A stretch of 9,541 nucleotides of DNA, taken from a bacterium. GTDB taxonomy: Bacteria > Patescibacteriota > Minisyncoccia > Phycocordibacterales > VMEP01. The notes below the pieces were generated by a model that was given only the letters and a program-made list of their open reading frames with translations, was not told where the DNA came from and did no database searches. The first letter of the stretch is position 1. Every line of letters starts with the position of its first letter. Below, piece by piece: positions 1 to 5,434 of the stretch. Where the stretch lies: NCBI GenBank assembly GCA_030699625.1, contig JAUYLU010000064.1, forward strand, positions 1 to 9,541. The letters are read 5' to 3'. The translations under genes and the position numbers were made by a program.

Positions 1-244
1 GGCAACGATGCCAAAAGCATCCGTTTATGAAAATAGCCAATTGCTTCGATGGGTAGGCAATATCAGGCTTGCCTGGAATATTTTTGAAGTGCAACCTGAA
101 TCCCTTTAGCCGTTTGGTTTTAAGAAATTTTCGTACCCTAAGCTCAGGGCCTGTATGCTTTGCCCTATTGGCGCTCATTACTCGAGAAACCAATTTATTT
201 TTAGGAATTGGTGCTCTCCCATCATGTATATATTTTTTCGCCAC
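1..244 (-). CDS. vsr: Vsr-type very short patch repair endonuclease, 3' end outside window
   Basis: Translating the minus strand gives 81 residues that run off the left edge. They contain the Vsr signature in order: SRVMSANRAKHTGPELRVRK at about residues 20-39, PGKPDIAYP at 58-66 with the presumed catalytic Asp61, and GCFWHRC at 75-81 with the His of the active site and a zinc-ligand-like Cys. Vsr enzymes nick T:G mismatches that arise from deamination of 5-methylcytosine and usually accompany a cytosine methyltransferase; none is visible here, but one could lie beyond the edge. The start is set at GTG 244 because homologous sequence begins upstream of the internal ATG at 178. No good Shine-Dalgarno is seen. 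It follows the gene ending at 267 by 22 nt, so the two are probably cotranscribed. The full family length is about 140 residues, so roughly 60 are missing. The family call is firm; the start is not. Confidence 0.85.
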   Translation of the reverse strand, partial: MAKKYIHDGRAPIPKNKLVSRVMSANRAKHTGPELRVRKFLKTKRLKGFRLHFKNIPGKPDIAYPSKQLAIFINGCFWHRC

Positions 245-266
245 GTGACAAGCTTAGCATATAATT

Positions 267-665
267 TTAGTGATGAATCTCTCCATCGCGATCAATGTGA
301 GTAATACAAAAAAACTGTCTTTTTTGATAACCAAAAATACGGAACTTTCCTGTTTGTTCTATCCTAAAATGAAAATAATATTTTTCTACTATTTTTTCAG
401 GAGAAGTATTTTGAAAATCTATCATTTCAAAACTATCCGTTCCTGGTTTTTCAGTAGTTAAACCCCTATCTCGAGAATTACCAGAGAACTGAGACCAGGT
501 TAGTGTTTCTATATATTTTAGACGACCAATAAATCTTTCAGCCTGATCTCTAGTTAACTTCCAGAACGAATAATCCTTATGTAAAGAACAATCACAAATT
601 AAAAAAATTATCTTTTCATCTGCATGCCTTAAATCTATTTTAGAGGGTATAGCCGCTTCCTCCAT
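267..665 (-). CDS. Small unrecognised protein, candidate toxin partner of the Panacea gene
   Basis: This 132-residue protein matches no family I can name with certainty. Its C-terminal third reads YYFHFRIEQTGKFRIFGYQK, then FFCITHIDRDGEIHH (residues 97-132). That is a compact beta-rich stretch with basic and aromatic residues and a His-His end, in the style of RelE/HigB-like mRNA interferases, but without a motif that settles it. The N-terminal half is mixed alpha/beta (FWKLTRDQAERFIGRL). It starts 21 nt after the stop of the Panacea-domain gene and is followed by vsr 22 nt later. Panacea domains are antitoxin modules that neutralise many unrelated small toxins encoded next to them, so the toxin role is inferred from position and size. 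An in-frame ATG at 665 is the only reasonable start; a weak GGGTAG lies upstream. Base composition is clearly AT-richer than the right side of the window. Confidence 0.6.
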   Translation of the reverse strand: MEEAAIPSKIDLRHADEKIIFLICDCSLHKDYSFWKLTRDQAERFIGRLKYIETLTWSQFSGNSRDRGLTTEKPGTDSFEMIDFQNTSPEKIVEKYYFHFRIEQTGKFRIFGYQKRQFFCITHIDRDGEIHH

Positions 666-686
666 ACATACTACCCATATATATAA

Positions 687-1169
687 CTACCTCTTGAGCA
701 GGGGACCGTAGTACTCGGTAATAGATTTTTGACTTATTTTTTTGCTGGAAGTTTTATAAGCTTCTTTCCAAGGAGCATGCGCATGTGTAATATCAACTAA
801 TCTACTTGCGGAATACCCACCAAAAGCATCCCAAATTTTTTTTAGATTTTCTTTGTCTTTTTCTGAAATAGATGATTCGTCATTTTCATTAATGATTGGG
901 TCACTCTTGTAGCTTTTAAACTCGTGATACACATTAGGAACAACGGGGCCATATTCCCACGCTAAAATTTGATCATTAAATAGCGGTTTGCCTAGTTTTG
1001 ATAAATAGTAAGCTTGTGCTAAATAAAGAATCTTTTGTAGTTTAAGGTTAGTTATGCCCTCTCTTTCCTCATTGTCGCCAACGAAAGGCTGCGATGCTAA
1101 ATAAATAAAATATTTAGCAACTTCCTCCGCACTATAAGACGTTCGGGAAGGACGACGCGTAGTGGCCAT
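687..1169 (-). CDS. Panacea-domain (SocA/GepA-like, DUF4065) antitoxin-type protein
   Basis: The 160-residue product has the hallmarks of the Panacea domain: ITNLKLQKILYLAQAYYL at residues 39-56, LFNDQILAWEYGPVVPNVYH at 63-82, and ASRLVDITHAHAPWKEA at 121-137. In known systems this domain is the neutralising part of type II-like toxin-antitoxin pairs; SocA also acts as a proteolysis adaptor for its toxin. The length is typical of the stand-alone form. A short basic N-terminal extension (MATTRRPSRTS) precedes the domain. A TATAAT box ends 11 nt before the ATG, so the message would be nearly leaderless, and no Shine-Dalgarno is seen. The gene after it, separated by 21 nt, is the expected place for a toxin. 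The family call is strong; the antitoxin role for this copy rests on family knowledge and neighbourhood. Confidence 0.85.
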   Translation of the reverse strand: MATTRRPSRTSYSAEEVAKYFIYLASQPFVGDNEEREGITNLKLQKILYLAQAYYLSKLGKPLFNDQILAWEYGPVVPNVYHEFKSYKSDPIINENDESSISEKDKENLKKIWDAFGGYSASRLVDITHAHAPWKEAYKTSSKKISQKSITEYYGPLLKR

Positions 1170-1180
1170 TTGGTGTTTAT

Positions 1181-1209
1181 ATTATAAGCTTGTAGACGTT
1201 AACAAACAA
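1181..1209 (-). promoter_or_regulatory. Promoter of the Panacea gene
   Basis: On the minus strand a perfect TATAAT (1186-1181) lies 17 nt downstream of TTGTTT (1209-1204). The expected transcript start near 1174 leaves a leader of only about five nt before the ATG at 1169. Confidence 0.55.
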
Positions 1210-1269
1210 TGAAGAGTTACGCAATGTGATTATGAAATATGTCCTTAAATAAAGGATATTTGAGCGGCT

Positions 1270-1311
1270 TGTGGATAACTCCGCTTGGCGGTTTTCTAGT
1301 TTCTTTCTATT
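1270..1311. promoter_or_regulatory. DnaA box plus TTTTCTA half-sites, partial copy of the lexA control region
   Basis: TGTGGATAAC at 1270-1279 contains a perfect DnaA box (TTATCCACA on the minus strand). TTTTCTA follows at 1292-1298 and TTTCTAT at 1304-1310. The same three blocks occur with identical spacing at 1921-1961 upstream of lexA; 32 of 42 positions agree by hand alignment. The right-hand half of the lexA palindrome is missing here. The site lies between the Panacea promoter and the rightward promoter at 1320. Confidence 0.45.
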
Positions 1312-1319
1312 TTGTGTAA

Positions 1320-1347
1320 TTGACAGGGGGGTGTGTTCGTTTATACT
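1320..1347 (+). promoter_or_regulatory. Strong sigma70-like promoter facing a terminator
   Basis: A perfect TTGACA (1320-1325), a 16-nt spacer and TATACT (1342-1347) make one of the best promoters in the window. It points right, but only about 50 nt follow before the hairpin terminator at 1362-1403, and no reading frame fits in between. Confidence 0.55.
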
Positions 1348-1353
1348 GAATGT

Positions 1354-1405
1354 ATCACCACGAAAAAGACCCTTGTACGGCCGTCCGTACCGGGGGCTTT
1401 TTCAT
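1354..1405 (+). ncRNA. Candidate short RNA ending in an intrinsic terminator
   Basis: The region between the expected start of the 1320 promoter and the end of the terminator stem would give a transcript of about 50 nt, most of which is the hairpin. No known RNA family is recognised. It could equally be a decoy or an abortive unit that guards the 3' end of the NYN gene against antisense reading. Confidence 0.3.
1362..1403. terminator. Bidirectional intrinsic terminator
   Basis: The arms GAAAAAG (1362-1368) and CTTTTTC (1397-1403) enclose a GC stem with GTACGG (1375-1380), loop CCGT and CCGTAC (1385-1390). T-runs follow on both strands. On the minus strand it ends the NYN gene, whose stop is just upstream at 1412. 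Confidence 0.75.
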
Positions 1406-1411
1406 TTAGGC

Positions 1412-1903
1412 CTATGTTTTACGGCGTAAAATTGATTTTTGGTCGCCAAGATACGCGATAGGAACATTGGTACGCTTGAGCAGTATCGAACATTTATCAC
1501 TAGGCGATAAAATGGCCCGTATTTTTTTATGCTCGTTTAAAAACTTAACCAGACTGGCATAATCGCCGTCACTCGAAACAAGAATGCTCTGGTCAAAATG
1601 CTTCTCATAAAAATCCCTTGTCATTTGAAGCACTAAATCAGCATCACAGTTCCCTTTTACCTTTCCTTCACCATCATAGGTCGTTTCCTTGAAAACCAGC
1701 GTATAGCCCGCCTCTTGAAGAAATGTGTACAAATCTTTATTTTTAGGAATTAGTCCTATGAAAAGATATGCCCGTTTGACTCCATATTTATCGGAAAGCC
1801 AAACCCTAAATCTTTTAAAATCCATTTCCCATCTTTGGTCCTGAATTCCCTTGTGGAGATTGGCGCCGTCTATATAGGCAAATATGGTAAGACCTTTCTG
1901 CAT
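1412..1903 (-). CDS. NYN-domain (LabA/DUF88-type) putative ribonuclease
   Basis: The 163-residue protein is a single NYN domain with a PIN-like fold. Visible motifs are IDGANL at residues 11-16 (metal-binding Asp12 and Asn15), KGNCDADLVLQM at 83-94 (Asp87 and Asp89) and SSDGDY at 110-115 (Asp112 and Asp114). Together these give the usual acidic cluster for divalent metals. Members of the LabA/DUF88 group are predicted or shown to be ribonucleases; the substrate cannot be read from sequence. The ATG at 1903 lies at the edge of the shared control region with the divergent lexA, 91 nt apart, so a LexA-bound operator could affect both. No Shine-Dalgarno is seen. Composition is AT-rich like the genes to its left and unlike lexA. 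It ends at a good terminator. Confidence 0.85.
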   Translation of the reverse strand: MQKGLTIFAYIDGANLHKGIQDQRWEMDFKRFRVWLSDKYGVKRAYLFIGLIPKNKDLYTFLQEAGYTLVFKETTYDGEGKVKGNCDADLVLQMTRDFYEKHFDQSILVSSDGDYASLVKFLNEHKKIRAILSPSDKCSILLKRTNVPIAYLGDQKSILRRKT

Positions 1904-1920
1904 TTCACTAATTTTACCAC

Positions 1921-1929
1921 TGTGGATAA
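1921..1929 (-). promoter_or_regulatory. DnaA-box sequence left of the lexA operator
   Basis: Perfect TTATCCACA on the minus strand (TGTGGATAA on plus). It forms an inverted pair with the box at 1985-1993, the two flanking the lexA palindrome. Confidence 0.5.
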
Positions 1930-1935
1930 CACATC

Positions 1936-1964
1936 TTGTATATTTTCTATCTTTTTTCTATTAT
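1936..1964 (+). promoter_or_regulatory. lexA promoter
   Basis: TTGTAT (1936-1941), a 17-nt spacer and TATTAT (1959-1964). The -10 box sits in the centre of the palindrome described at 1941-1983, so a bound repressor would block it. The expected start near 1971 gives a leader of about 24 nt without a Shine-Dalgarno sequence. Confidence 0.5.
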
Positions 1965-1983
1965 AGAATAAATATAGAAAATA
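1941..1983. promoter_or_regulatory. Probable LexA operator, 43-nt compound palindrome
   Basis: The centre is TTCTAT-T-ATAGAA (1956-1968). Outer arms TATTTTCTAT (1941-1950) and ATAGAAAATA (1974-1983) are placed symmetrically around the same centre at 1962, and all arms are perfect. It overlaps the lexA -10 box and lies between the two divergent genes. The link to LexA is inferred from position; the sequence is not the E. coli CTGT-N8-ACAG nor the Bacillus GAAC-N4-GTTC box. Confidence 0.6.
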
Positions 1984-1984
1984 G

Positions 1985-1993
1985 TTATCCACA
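1985..1993 (+). promoter_or_regulatory. DnaA-box sequence abutting the lexA start codon
   Basis: Perfect TTATCCACA, ending one nt before the lexA ATG at 1995, in the place where a ribosome binding site would be expected. Confidence 0.5.
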
Positions 1994-1994
1994 T

Positions 1995-2603
1995 ATGACC
2001 CTAACAAAACGGCAAAAGGAGGTTTTGGACTTCATCAAGGCCTATAGCAAGAAAAAGGGCTATTCCCCCTCCCTCGAGGAGATACAGGCCAAATTCGGCT
2101 TCGCCTCGGTCTCCACGGCCCATTTCCACGTAGCCAAGCTCAAAGACGGCGGCTATCTCGACAAGACCGGGCATAAGGCAAGGGCCCTCACCCCGACCCA
2201 CGGGACTGCGGAGGAGCGGTGGCTTCGCATCTTCCTCATGGGCATGATTTCGGCGGGCGGGCCCATCGAAGCCGTCCGAAACCCCGAGCCCATCGACATC
2301 CCCCGCTCCATGGTGGCCGCGAACCCCTCGGGGAAATACTACGCCCTCAAAGTGACCGGCACCTCGATGATCGAGGAGGGCATCTCGGACGGCGACATCG
2401 TCATTGTCCGCGAGCAGGAGAGCGTCGAGGACGGCGAGAAGGCCGTGGCCTATTTGCCAGACAAGGACGCGGTGACGCTCAAAAAAATCTACAGGGACAA
2501 GGGCCGGGTGAAGCTCGTCCCCGCGAACGCCACCATGCAGCCCTTCTACGAAACGAACGTTCACATCCAGGGCAAAGTGGTGGGAGTGCTGAGGAATGAG
2601 TGA
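1995..2603 (+). CDS. lexA: LexA SOS-response repressor
   Basis: The 202-residue product is a full-length LexA. Residues 1-65 form the winged helix-turn-helix domain, with recognition helix around SVSTAHFHVAKLK (39-51). The self-cleavage site is Ala87-Gly88 in ISAGGPIEA. The serine protease-like latch has nucleophile Ser124 in GTSMIEEGISDGD and general base Lys163 in AVTLKK. It represses DNA-damage genes as a dimer and cuts itself when RecA filaments form. The start is ATG 1995, where homology to MTLTKRQKEVLDFI begins; the open frame reaches back to 1884, but that would read through the operator. Its GC-rich codons contrast with the AT-rich genes to the left, so lexA marks the start of the native-looking chromosome. 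Confidence 0.95.
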   Translation: MTLTKRQKEVLDFIKAYSKKKGYSPSLEEIQAKFGFASVSTAHFHVAKLKDGGYLDKTGHKARALTPTHGTAEERWLRIFLMGMISAGGPIEAVRNPEPIDIPRSMVAANPSGKYYALKVTGTSMIEEGISDGDIVIVREQESVEDGEKAVAYLPDKDAVTLKKIYRDKGRVKLVPANATMQPFYETNVHIQGKVVGVLRNE

Positions 2604-2628
2604 CTAGTGACTAAGAAACCAAGAAACA

Positions 2629-2772
2629 ATGACCAATAACACCATGTCGCCGCTTCTCAAATTCTCGCTTTGGTACATAGGCAAGCACCGCAATAAGAAA
2701 AAGCGGCGCTTCCCCGCCGCCTCCTTCGTCTGGTACTACTCCGTCTCGAAACGCTCCCTCGCCGCCGCCTAA
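2629..2772 (+). CDS. Possible 47-residue basic small protein
   Basis: An open frame from ATG 2629 to TAA 2772 encodes 47 residues, with a hydrophobic-aromatic start (MSPLLKFSLWYIGK), a basic run (NKKKRR) and an aromatic part (SFVWYY). It begins 25 nt after lexA on the same strand, but it has no Shine-Dalgarno sequence and no recognisable family. The stretch coding for NKKKRRFPAA also forms the terminator of the converging gene, which may be its real function. It is reported as possible only. Confidence 0.3.
   Translation: MTNNTMSPLLKFSLWYIGKHRNKKKRRFPAASFVWYYSVSKRSLAAA
2691..2720 (-). terminator. Intrinsic terminator of the GH18 gene
   Basis: On the minus strand GCGGCG (2720-2715), a six-nt loop and CGCCGC (2708-2703) are followed by TTTTTCTTATT. 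It lies about 60 nt beyond the stop codon at 2781. Confidence 0.55.
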
Positions 2773-2780
2773 CTCGCGCG

Positions 2781-4016
2781 CTAGTGCAAAAGAGGCCAGA
2801 GCCCCGGGTCGGCCCCGCCGTCGATTTTGAATATGGAAATGCCCCTGATGCCGAGCCGTTTCGCCACGCTGATTTTGTCCTGCATGGCCTTCGCGTCGCT
2901 CCAGACCAAAATATTGAGCGAATCGTCGATGACGGCCGAGGGCTGATTGGTCGCCGTGGTCGAGACGGGCACGCCGCCCGCGCTCCCCGTCTCCGCGCTC
3001 GCCGCATGGACGAGATTCGCGAGGAACGAAGGCCGATAGACGAAGCCAAGCTCGTTCGAGCCCTGCCGCACGGGCGTAAGCTGCAGTTTCCCCGCAAGGT
3101 CGAGAGCGTATTTCGGATTGAAGGCCCACTGCAGGTCGTAGCGGTAGCCGTATTCGGAGAGCTTCGTCACCTTGTACTCGTAGCCGTAGGTGGCGATGCC
3201 GACCATGAGCTTCCCTTTCGGGATGGTCTTCATGGTATGGAGGAGCACCTTCTCCACCCACCCCGGATCGGCCACGGGGATGTAGGGCGCGCTCCGGGCG
3301 CGGTTCAGCTTCACGTCGATGGTGCCCTGGTCGTAGGTCATGAGGCGCACCCGGTTGCAGTAGCGGTTGATGGCCACGAAGTCGTTCGCGTACCTGATGG
3401 TCGCGGGAATGGTGTCGAAGCGCGAATCGAGGGGCGTGCGCGCCTCTATCGTGCACATGAGCCACTTGTTGTCGGCCTTAAGGCGCATATTGAGGCCTTT
3501 GAGGAAGGTCGAATAGTAGTTCTTGGTGTCGGCGCGCTTCCCCTCGAAATCGATGTCGATGCCGTCCCACTTGTTCTCGCGCACCACCTTCCGTATCTCG
3601 TCTTCGAGGGCGATGCGGGCCTTCGTGTTGGTGAGGATGCGGTGGATGGCCTCGGTGTCGGACCACATCACCGTGGGAATGATGCGCACTTTCTTCTTAC
3701 GGGCCTCGGCGATGAGCGTCGTCCACGGCTCTTCGGTAAGTTCGGCGGTGTCGGCGAGCGTGCCGTCCTTCTTTACGGTGTAGCCGAAGGGATTGAGCTC
3801 CGTGAAGGCATCGAGATGCGCGAGAGCTTCCGCCGTGCCGGTGGCCTTGCGCCAATAGGGAATCCAGCCCGAGACCTCGAGCTGGCTCTTTAACGGCTTC
3901 GCCGCCTTGATAACGGTCTTCGGGGGCGCTTTCTGGAGCGTCGTCTGGGCGAGAGCGATGCCCGAAACGGAAAAGAGCGCGAATATGAAAATGGGGAACA
4001 GGAAGCGAGATTGCAT
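2781..4016 (-). CDS. Secreted glycoside hydrolase family 18-type protein (YaaH/chitinase-like)
   Basis: The 411-residue product starts with a signal peptide: MQSRF, a hydrophobic core to about residue 22, and a likely cut after ALA-23. A Thr/Lys/Pro linker follows to about 47. The TIM-barrel domain begins at VSGWIPYW (48-55). The GH18 catalytic motif DGIDIDFE is intact at 151-158, with Asp156 and acid Glu158. MTYD at 226-229 supplies the substrate Tyr, and the closing segment ILVWSDAKAM...GISIFKIDG (369-400) includes the conserved Trp372. Related proteins cleave beta-1,4 bonds of N-acetylglucosamine polymers; in bacteria with this architecture peptidoglycan is the more likely target than chitin, but that is inference. 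The frame is open upstream to 4247, yet the signal peptide fixes the start at ATG 4016. A TACAAT box (4032-4027) lies just upstream, making a nearly leaderless message. A foldback repeat (4035-4107) sits directly behind it. Confidence 0.85.
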   Translation of the reverse strand: MQSRFLFPIFIFALFSVSGIALAQTTLQKAPPKTVIKAAKPLKSQLEVSGWIPYWRKATGTAEALAHLDAFTELNPFGYTVKKDGTLADTAELTEEPWTTLIAEARKKKVRIIPTVMWSDTEAIHRILTNTKARIALEDEIRKVVRENKWDGIDIDFEGKRADTKNYYSTFLKGLNMRLKADNKWLMCTIEARTPLDSRFDTIPATIRYANDFVAINRYCNRVRLMTYDQGTIDVKLNRARSAPYIPVADPGWVEKVLLHTMKTIPKGKLMVGIATYGYEYKVTKLSEYGYRYDLQWAFNPKYALDLAGKLQLTPVRQGSNELGFVYRPSFLANLVHAASAETGSAGGVPVSTTATNQPSAVIDDSLNILVWSDAKAMQDKISVAKRLGIRGISIFKIDGGADPGLWPLLH

Positions 4017-4034
4017 GTACCGCACTATTGTAGC

Positions 4035-4107
4035 ACCAGGTAGTGAAATTTGGCATCGCGTTTGGCGCCGTTCGCGGAGCGAACCATGCCAAATTCTACT
4101 ACCTGGT
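4035..4107. repeat. Foldback repeat, copy 1
   Basis: Two 22-nt arms (4035-4056 and 4086-4107) are complementary except for two adjacent positions, where GA faces what would need AG. The arms contain GGTAGTGAAATTTGGC and GCCAAATTCTACTACC. The loop holds a second hairpin, GTTCGC-GGA-GCGAAC (4070-4084). Copy 2 at 6122-6204 has the same design. This copy lies over the region where the -35 of the GH18 gene should be. Confidence 0.75.
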
Positions 4108-4238
4108 AGCATGTGACGTTTTTGCCATCTCCGTTCTTTCTTCCGCTTCCCGACGCCCTCCCGCCCGTCGGCGCTTTCCCAAACCTCTTCCACGCTCAAT
4201 TTTCTTTCAGAATTTTCCCTTTTCCCCTTCCCTTTCCC

Positions 4239-4280
4239 ATGTAACAATAAAACATGCTATAGCATGTATTATTGTTACAT
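4239..4280. repeat. 42-nt near-perfect palindrome
   Basis: Two 21-nt halves (4239-4259 and 4260-4280) match with one mismatch. The ends are ATGTAACAATAA and TTATTGTTACAT and the centre is ACATGCTATAGCATGT. A run CATTTTTTG follows on the plus strand. The AT-rich stem without spacer resembles an operator more than a terminator. No regulator gene lies next to it. Confidence 0.6.
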
Positions 4281-4344
4281 CATTTTTTGCGTCGAGTTGG
4301 TCGAATTAAATGTACGTTACATCAAAAACTGGAATTAAAAACCG

Positions 4345-4386
4345 TTTAAAAATAAAAACGGCGGATTCCAACGTTGAATCCGCCGT
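4345..4386 (-). terminator. Intrinsic terminator of paralogue A
   Basis: On the minus strand ACGGCGGATTC (4386-4376), a seven-nt loop and GAATCCGCCGT (4368-4358) form a perfect 11-bp stem. TTTTTATTTTT follows. It starts 8 nt after the stop codon of the gene at 4394-4798. Confidence 0.85.
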
Positions 4387-4393
4387 GCTTCGC

Positions 4394-4798
4394 TCAGGGG
4401 GCATGCTCAAGGAACATGTCGAACGCCGTGCGCGCCGCGGCTCGTAAAAGCACCTCCTCGAGAGCCTCCTTCCATGACCGGAGAAAAAGTTCGACGCGCT
4501 CCAGCCGCTTTTCTTTGTTGGGGAATGAGGAATCGACGTACGTGAGCACGTGTCGGATCTCCTGCTTGGCTTTCTTCGGATCGTATACGCCGAGCTGTCC
4601 TTTACCGAAGGCGGCGATGAATCCCCTGCGCATCGTCTCATGGTCGGTATGCGCGATGTACGTCGCTAGGTCGCCGGCGCTTTCCCTGCTGATATCAGGC
4701 AAGCGCTCCGCGAGCGAGGCGGTGGGGGTACAGAAACGGCTGAGTACTTCCCATGTCTGCCGCAAATCCCATTTAGGCACCACCGGCATGGCGTTCAT
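4394..4798 (-). CDS. Small hypothetical protein, paralogue A
   Basis: The 134-residue protein is unrecognised, probably cytoplasmic and helical, with no signal or membrane segment. It is a clear relative of the next gene upstream (4910-5398). Shared features in order are DL-x-Q...E-x-L...FC (residues 11-23), F-x-x-x-FG (60-65), a Pro-Lys/Arg-rich stretch before a helix (74-83), FP (92-93), ER/E-x-LF (100-105), W-K/R-E (109-111) and L-x-R-A (117-120). Helix content and the conserved acidic and basic residues suggest a binding domain, but no function can be assigned. ATG 4798 follows GGGAGGA at only two nt, so ATG 4789 is an alternative start. It has its own promoter (4832-4859) and terminator (4345-4386). 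Confidence 0.75.
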   Translation of the reverse strand: MNAMPVVPKWDLRQTWEVLSRFCTPTASLAERLPDISRESAGDLATYIAHTDHETMRRGFIAAFGKGQLGVYDPKKAKQEIRHVLTYVDSSFPNKEKRLERVELFLRSWKEALEEVLLRAAARTAFDMFLEHAP

Positions 4799-4831
4799 AG
4801 TCCTCCCATAGTGATTGAACGACTGTGCGAC

Positions 4832-4859
4832 AGTATATACTTTATTGTTCTGTTTGCAA
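4832..4859 (-). promoter_or_regulatory. Promoter of paralogue A
   Basis: On the minus strand TTGCAA (4859-4854), a 16-nt spacer and TATACT (4837-4832). The same hexamers precede paralogue B. Confidence 0.55.
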
Positions 4860-4860
4860 C

Positions 4861-4898
4861 AAATAAAACGGCGGGATCCCCACAGGGATTCCGCCGTT
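4861..4898 (-). terminator. Intrinsic terminator of paralogue B
   Basis: On the minus strand AACGGCGGAATCCC (4898-4885), loop TGTG and GGGATCCCGCCGTT (4880-4867) pair with one mismatch, followed by TTTTATTTG. The stem resembles that of the terminator at 4345-4386. Confidence 0.85.
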
Positions 4899-4909
4899 AC
4901 GCCTTCGTT

Positions 4910-5398
4910 TCAGACGTTCGCCGCTTGTTTGGCGTGAACCTTCTTCGGCTCGGCGCGCTCCAGGCTGAAAATCTTCTTTTTCATGACTTCTTCGCGCCAA
5001 ACCCAGAGAAACCGCTCTGCCTGCGCTACCTGCGCACGGGGGAAAAACTTCGCTTCCGGGGAAACAAGTGCGGAAAGCACTTTTTTCCGCGCGGGTTCAG
5101 ATTTACGGGTATAGGAGTCGCCGAAGACCGACACGAACGCAGCATGAGTAGCCGCCGCCGCCTCTTCACGCCGCAGGAAAAAGACGCCGAGGCGTTTCTC
5201 GAAATCCTGCTCGGGGAGCAGGTCGACGAAAGCATACGTGCGGTGATTGTACCTCCAGAGGAAATCCCACACCTTCATCCTCGCCTCTTTGCTCGTGCCC
5301 GAAAGCTCGAGGGGGGCATCGTCACCACAGAACGGCTCGAGTATTTCCACAATCTCCTGCAACAGGTCGACACGCCTTGGGAATCGGTGTACGGACAT
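4910..5398 (-). CDS. Small hypothetical protein, paralogue B
   Basis: The 162-residue protein is unrecognised. It is related to the downstream gene at 4394-4798: DLLQEIVEILEPFC (residues 11-24) matches DLRQTWEVLSRFC, FVSVFG (88-93) matches FIAAFG, FFPRAQVAQAERFLWVWREE (118-137) matches SFPNKEKRLERVELFLRSWKE, and LERA matches LLRA. B is longer by an insertion of about 25 residues after the FC element and has a basic tail (EPKKVHAK). No signal peptide or membrane segment is seen. The start is ATG 5398, which follows AAGGGAG at four nt. An earlier in-frame ATG at 5518 would place the first 40 codons across the promoter. Function is unknown; the duplication with matched promoter and terminator suggests related roles under similar control. 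Confidence 0.75.
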   Translation of the reverse strand: MSVHRFPRRVDLLQEIVEILEPFCGDDAPLELSGTSKEARMKVWDFLWRYNHRTYAFVDLLPEQDFEKRLGVFFLRREEAAAATHAAFVSVFGDSYTRKSEPARKKVLSALVSPEAKFFPRAQVAQAERFLWVWREEVMKKKIFSLERAEPKKVHAKQAANV

Positions 5399-5434
5399 TT
5401 TTCTCCCTTCAAGGTTGGATGGAACACTGAAGCC

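Larger units (their letters stand above)
4108..4393. other. Gene-free interval, described
   Basis: No supported gene here. About 4120-4238 is a pyrimidine-rich plus strand without recognised motifs. It is followed by the palindrome 4239-4280, an AT-rich stretch with a further ATGTA-N3-TACAT (4310-4322), and the terminator of the next gene. Together with the repeat at 4035-4107 it makes a 377-nt gap between genes. Confidence 0.6.

Noticed and set aside
1884..1994. Longer LexA frame starting at 1884
   Set aside because: LexA homology begins at 1995; the extension reads through the operator and into the start of the divergent NYN gene.
2784..3893. Long rightward open frame opposite the GH18 gene
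   Set aside because: It is a shadow of GC-rich codons on the other strand, with no family match, whereas the minus strand has an intact GH18 motif set.
4120..4238. Polypyrimidine tract as possible triplex DNA
   Set aside because: It is interrupted and lacks mirror symmetry; probably only skewed composition.
4017..4247. 77-codon upstream extension of the GH18 reading frame
   Set aside because: It is purine-rich low-complexity sequence crossing the foldback repeat, and a typical signal peptide begins at the internal ATG 4016.
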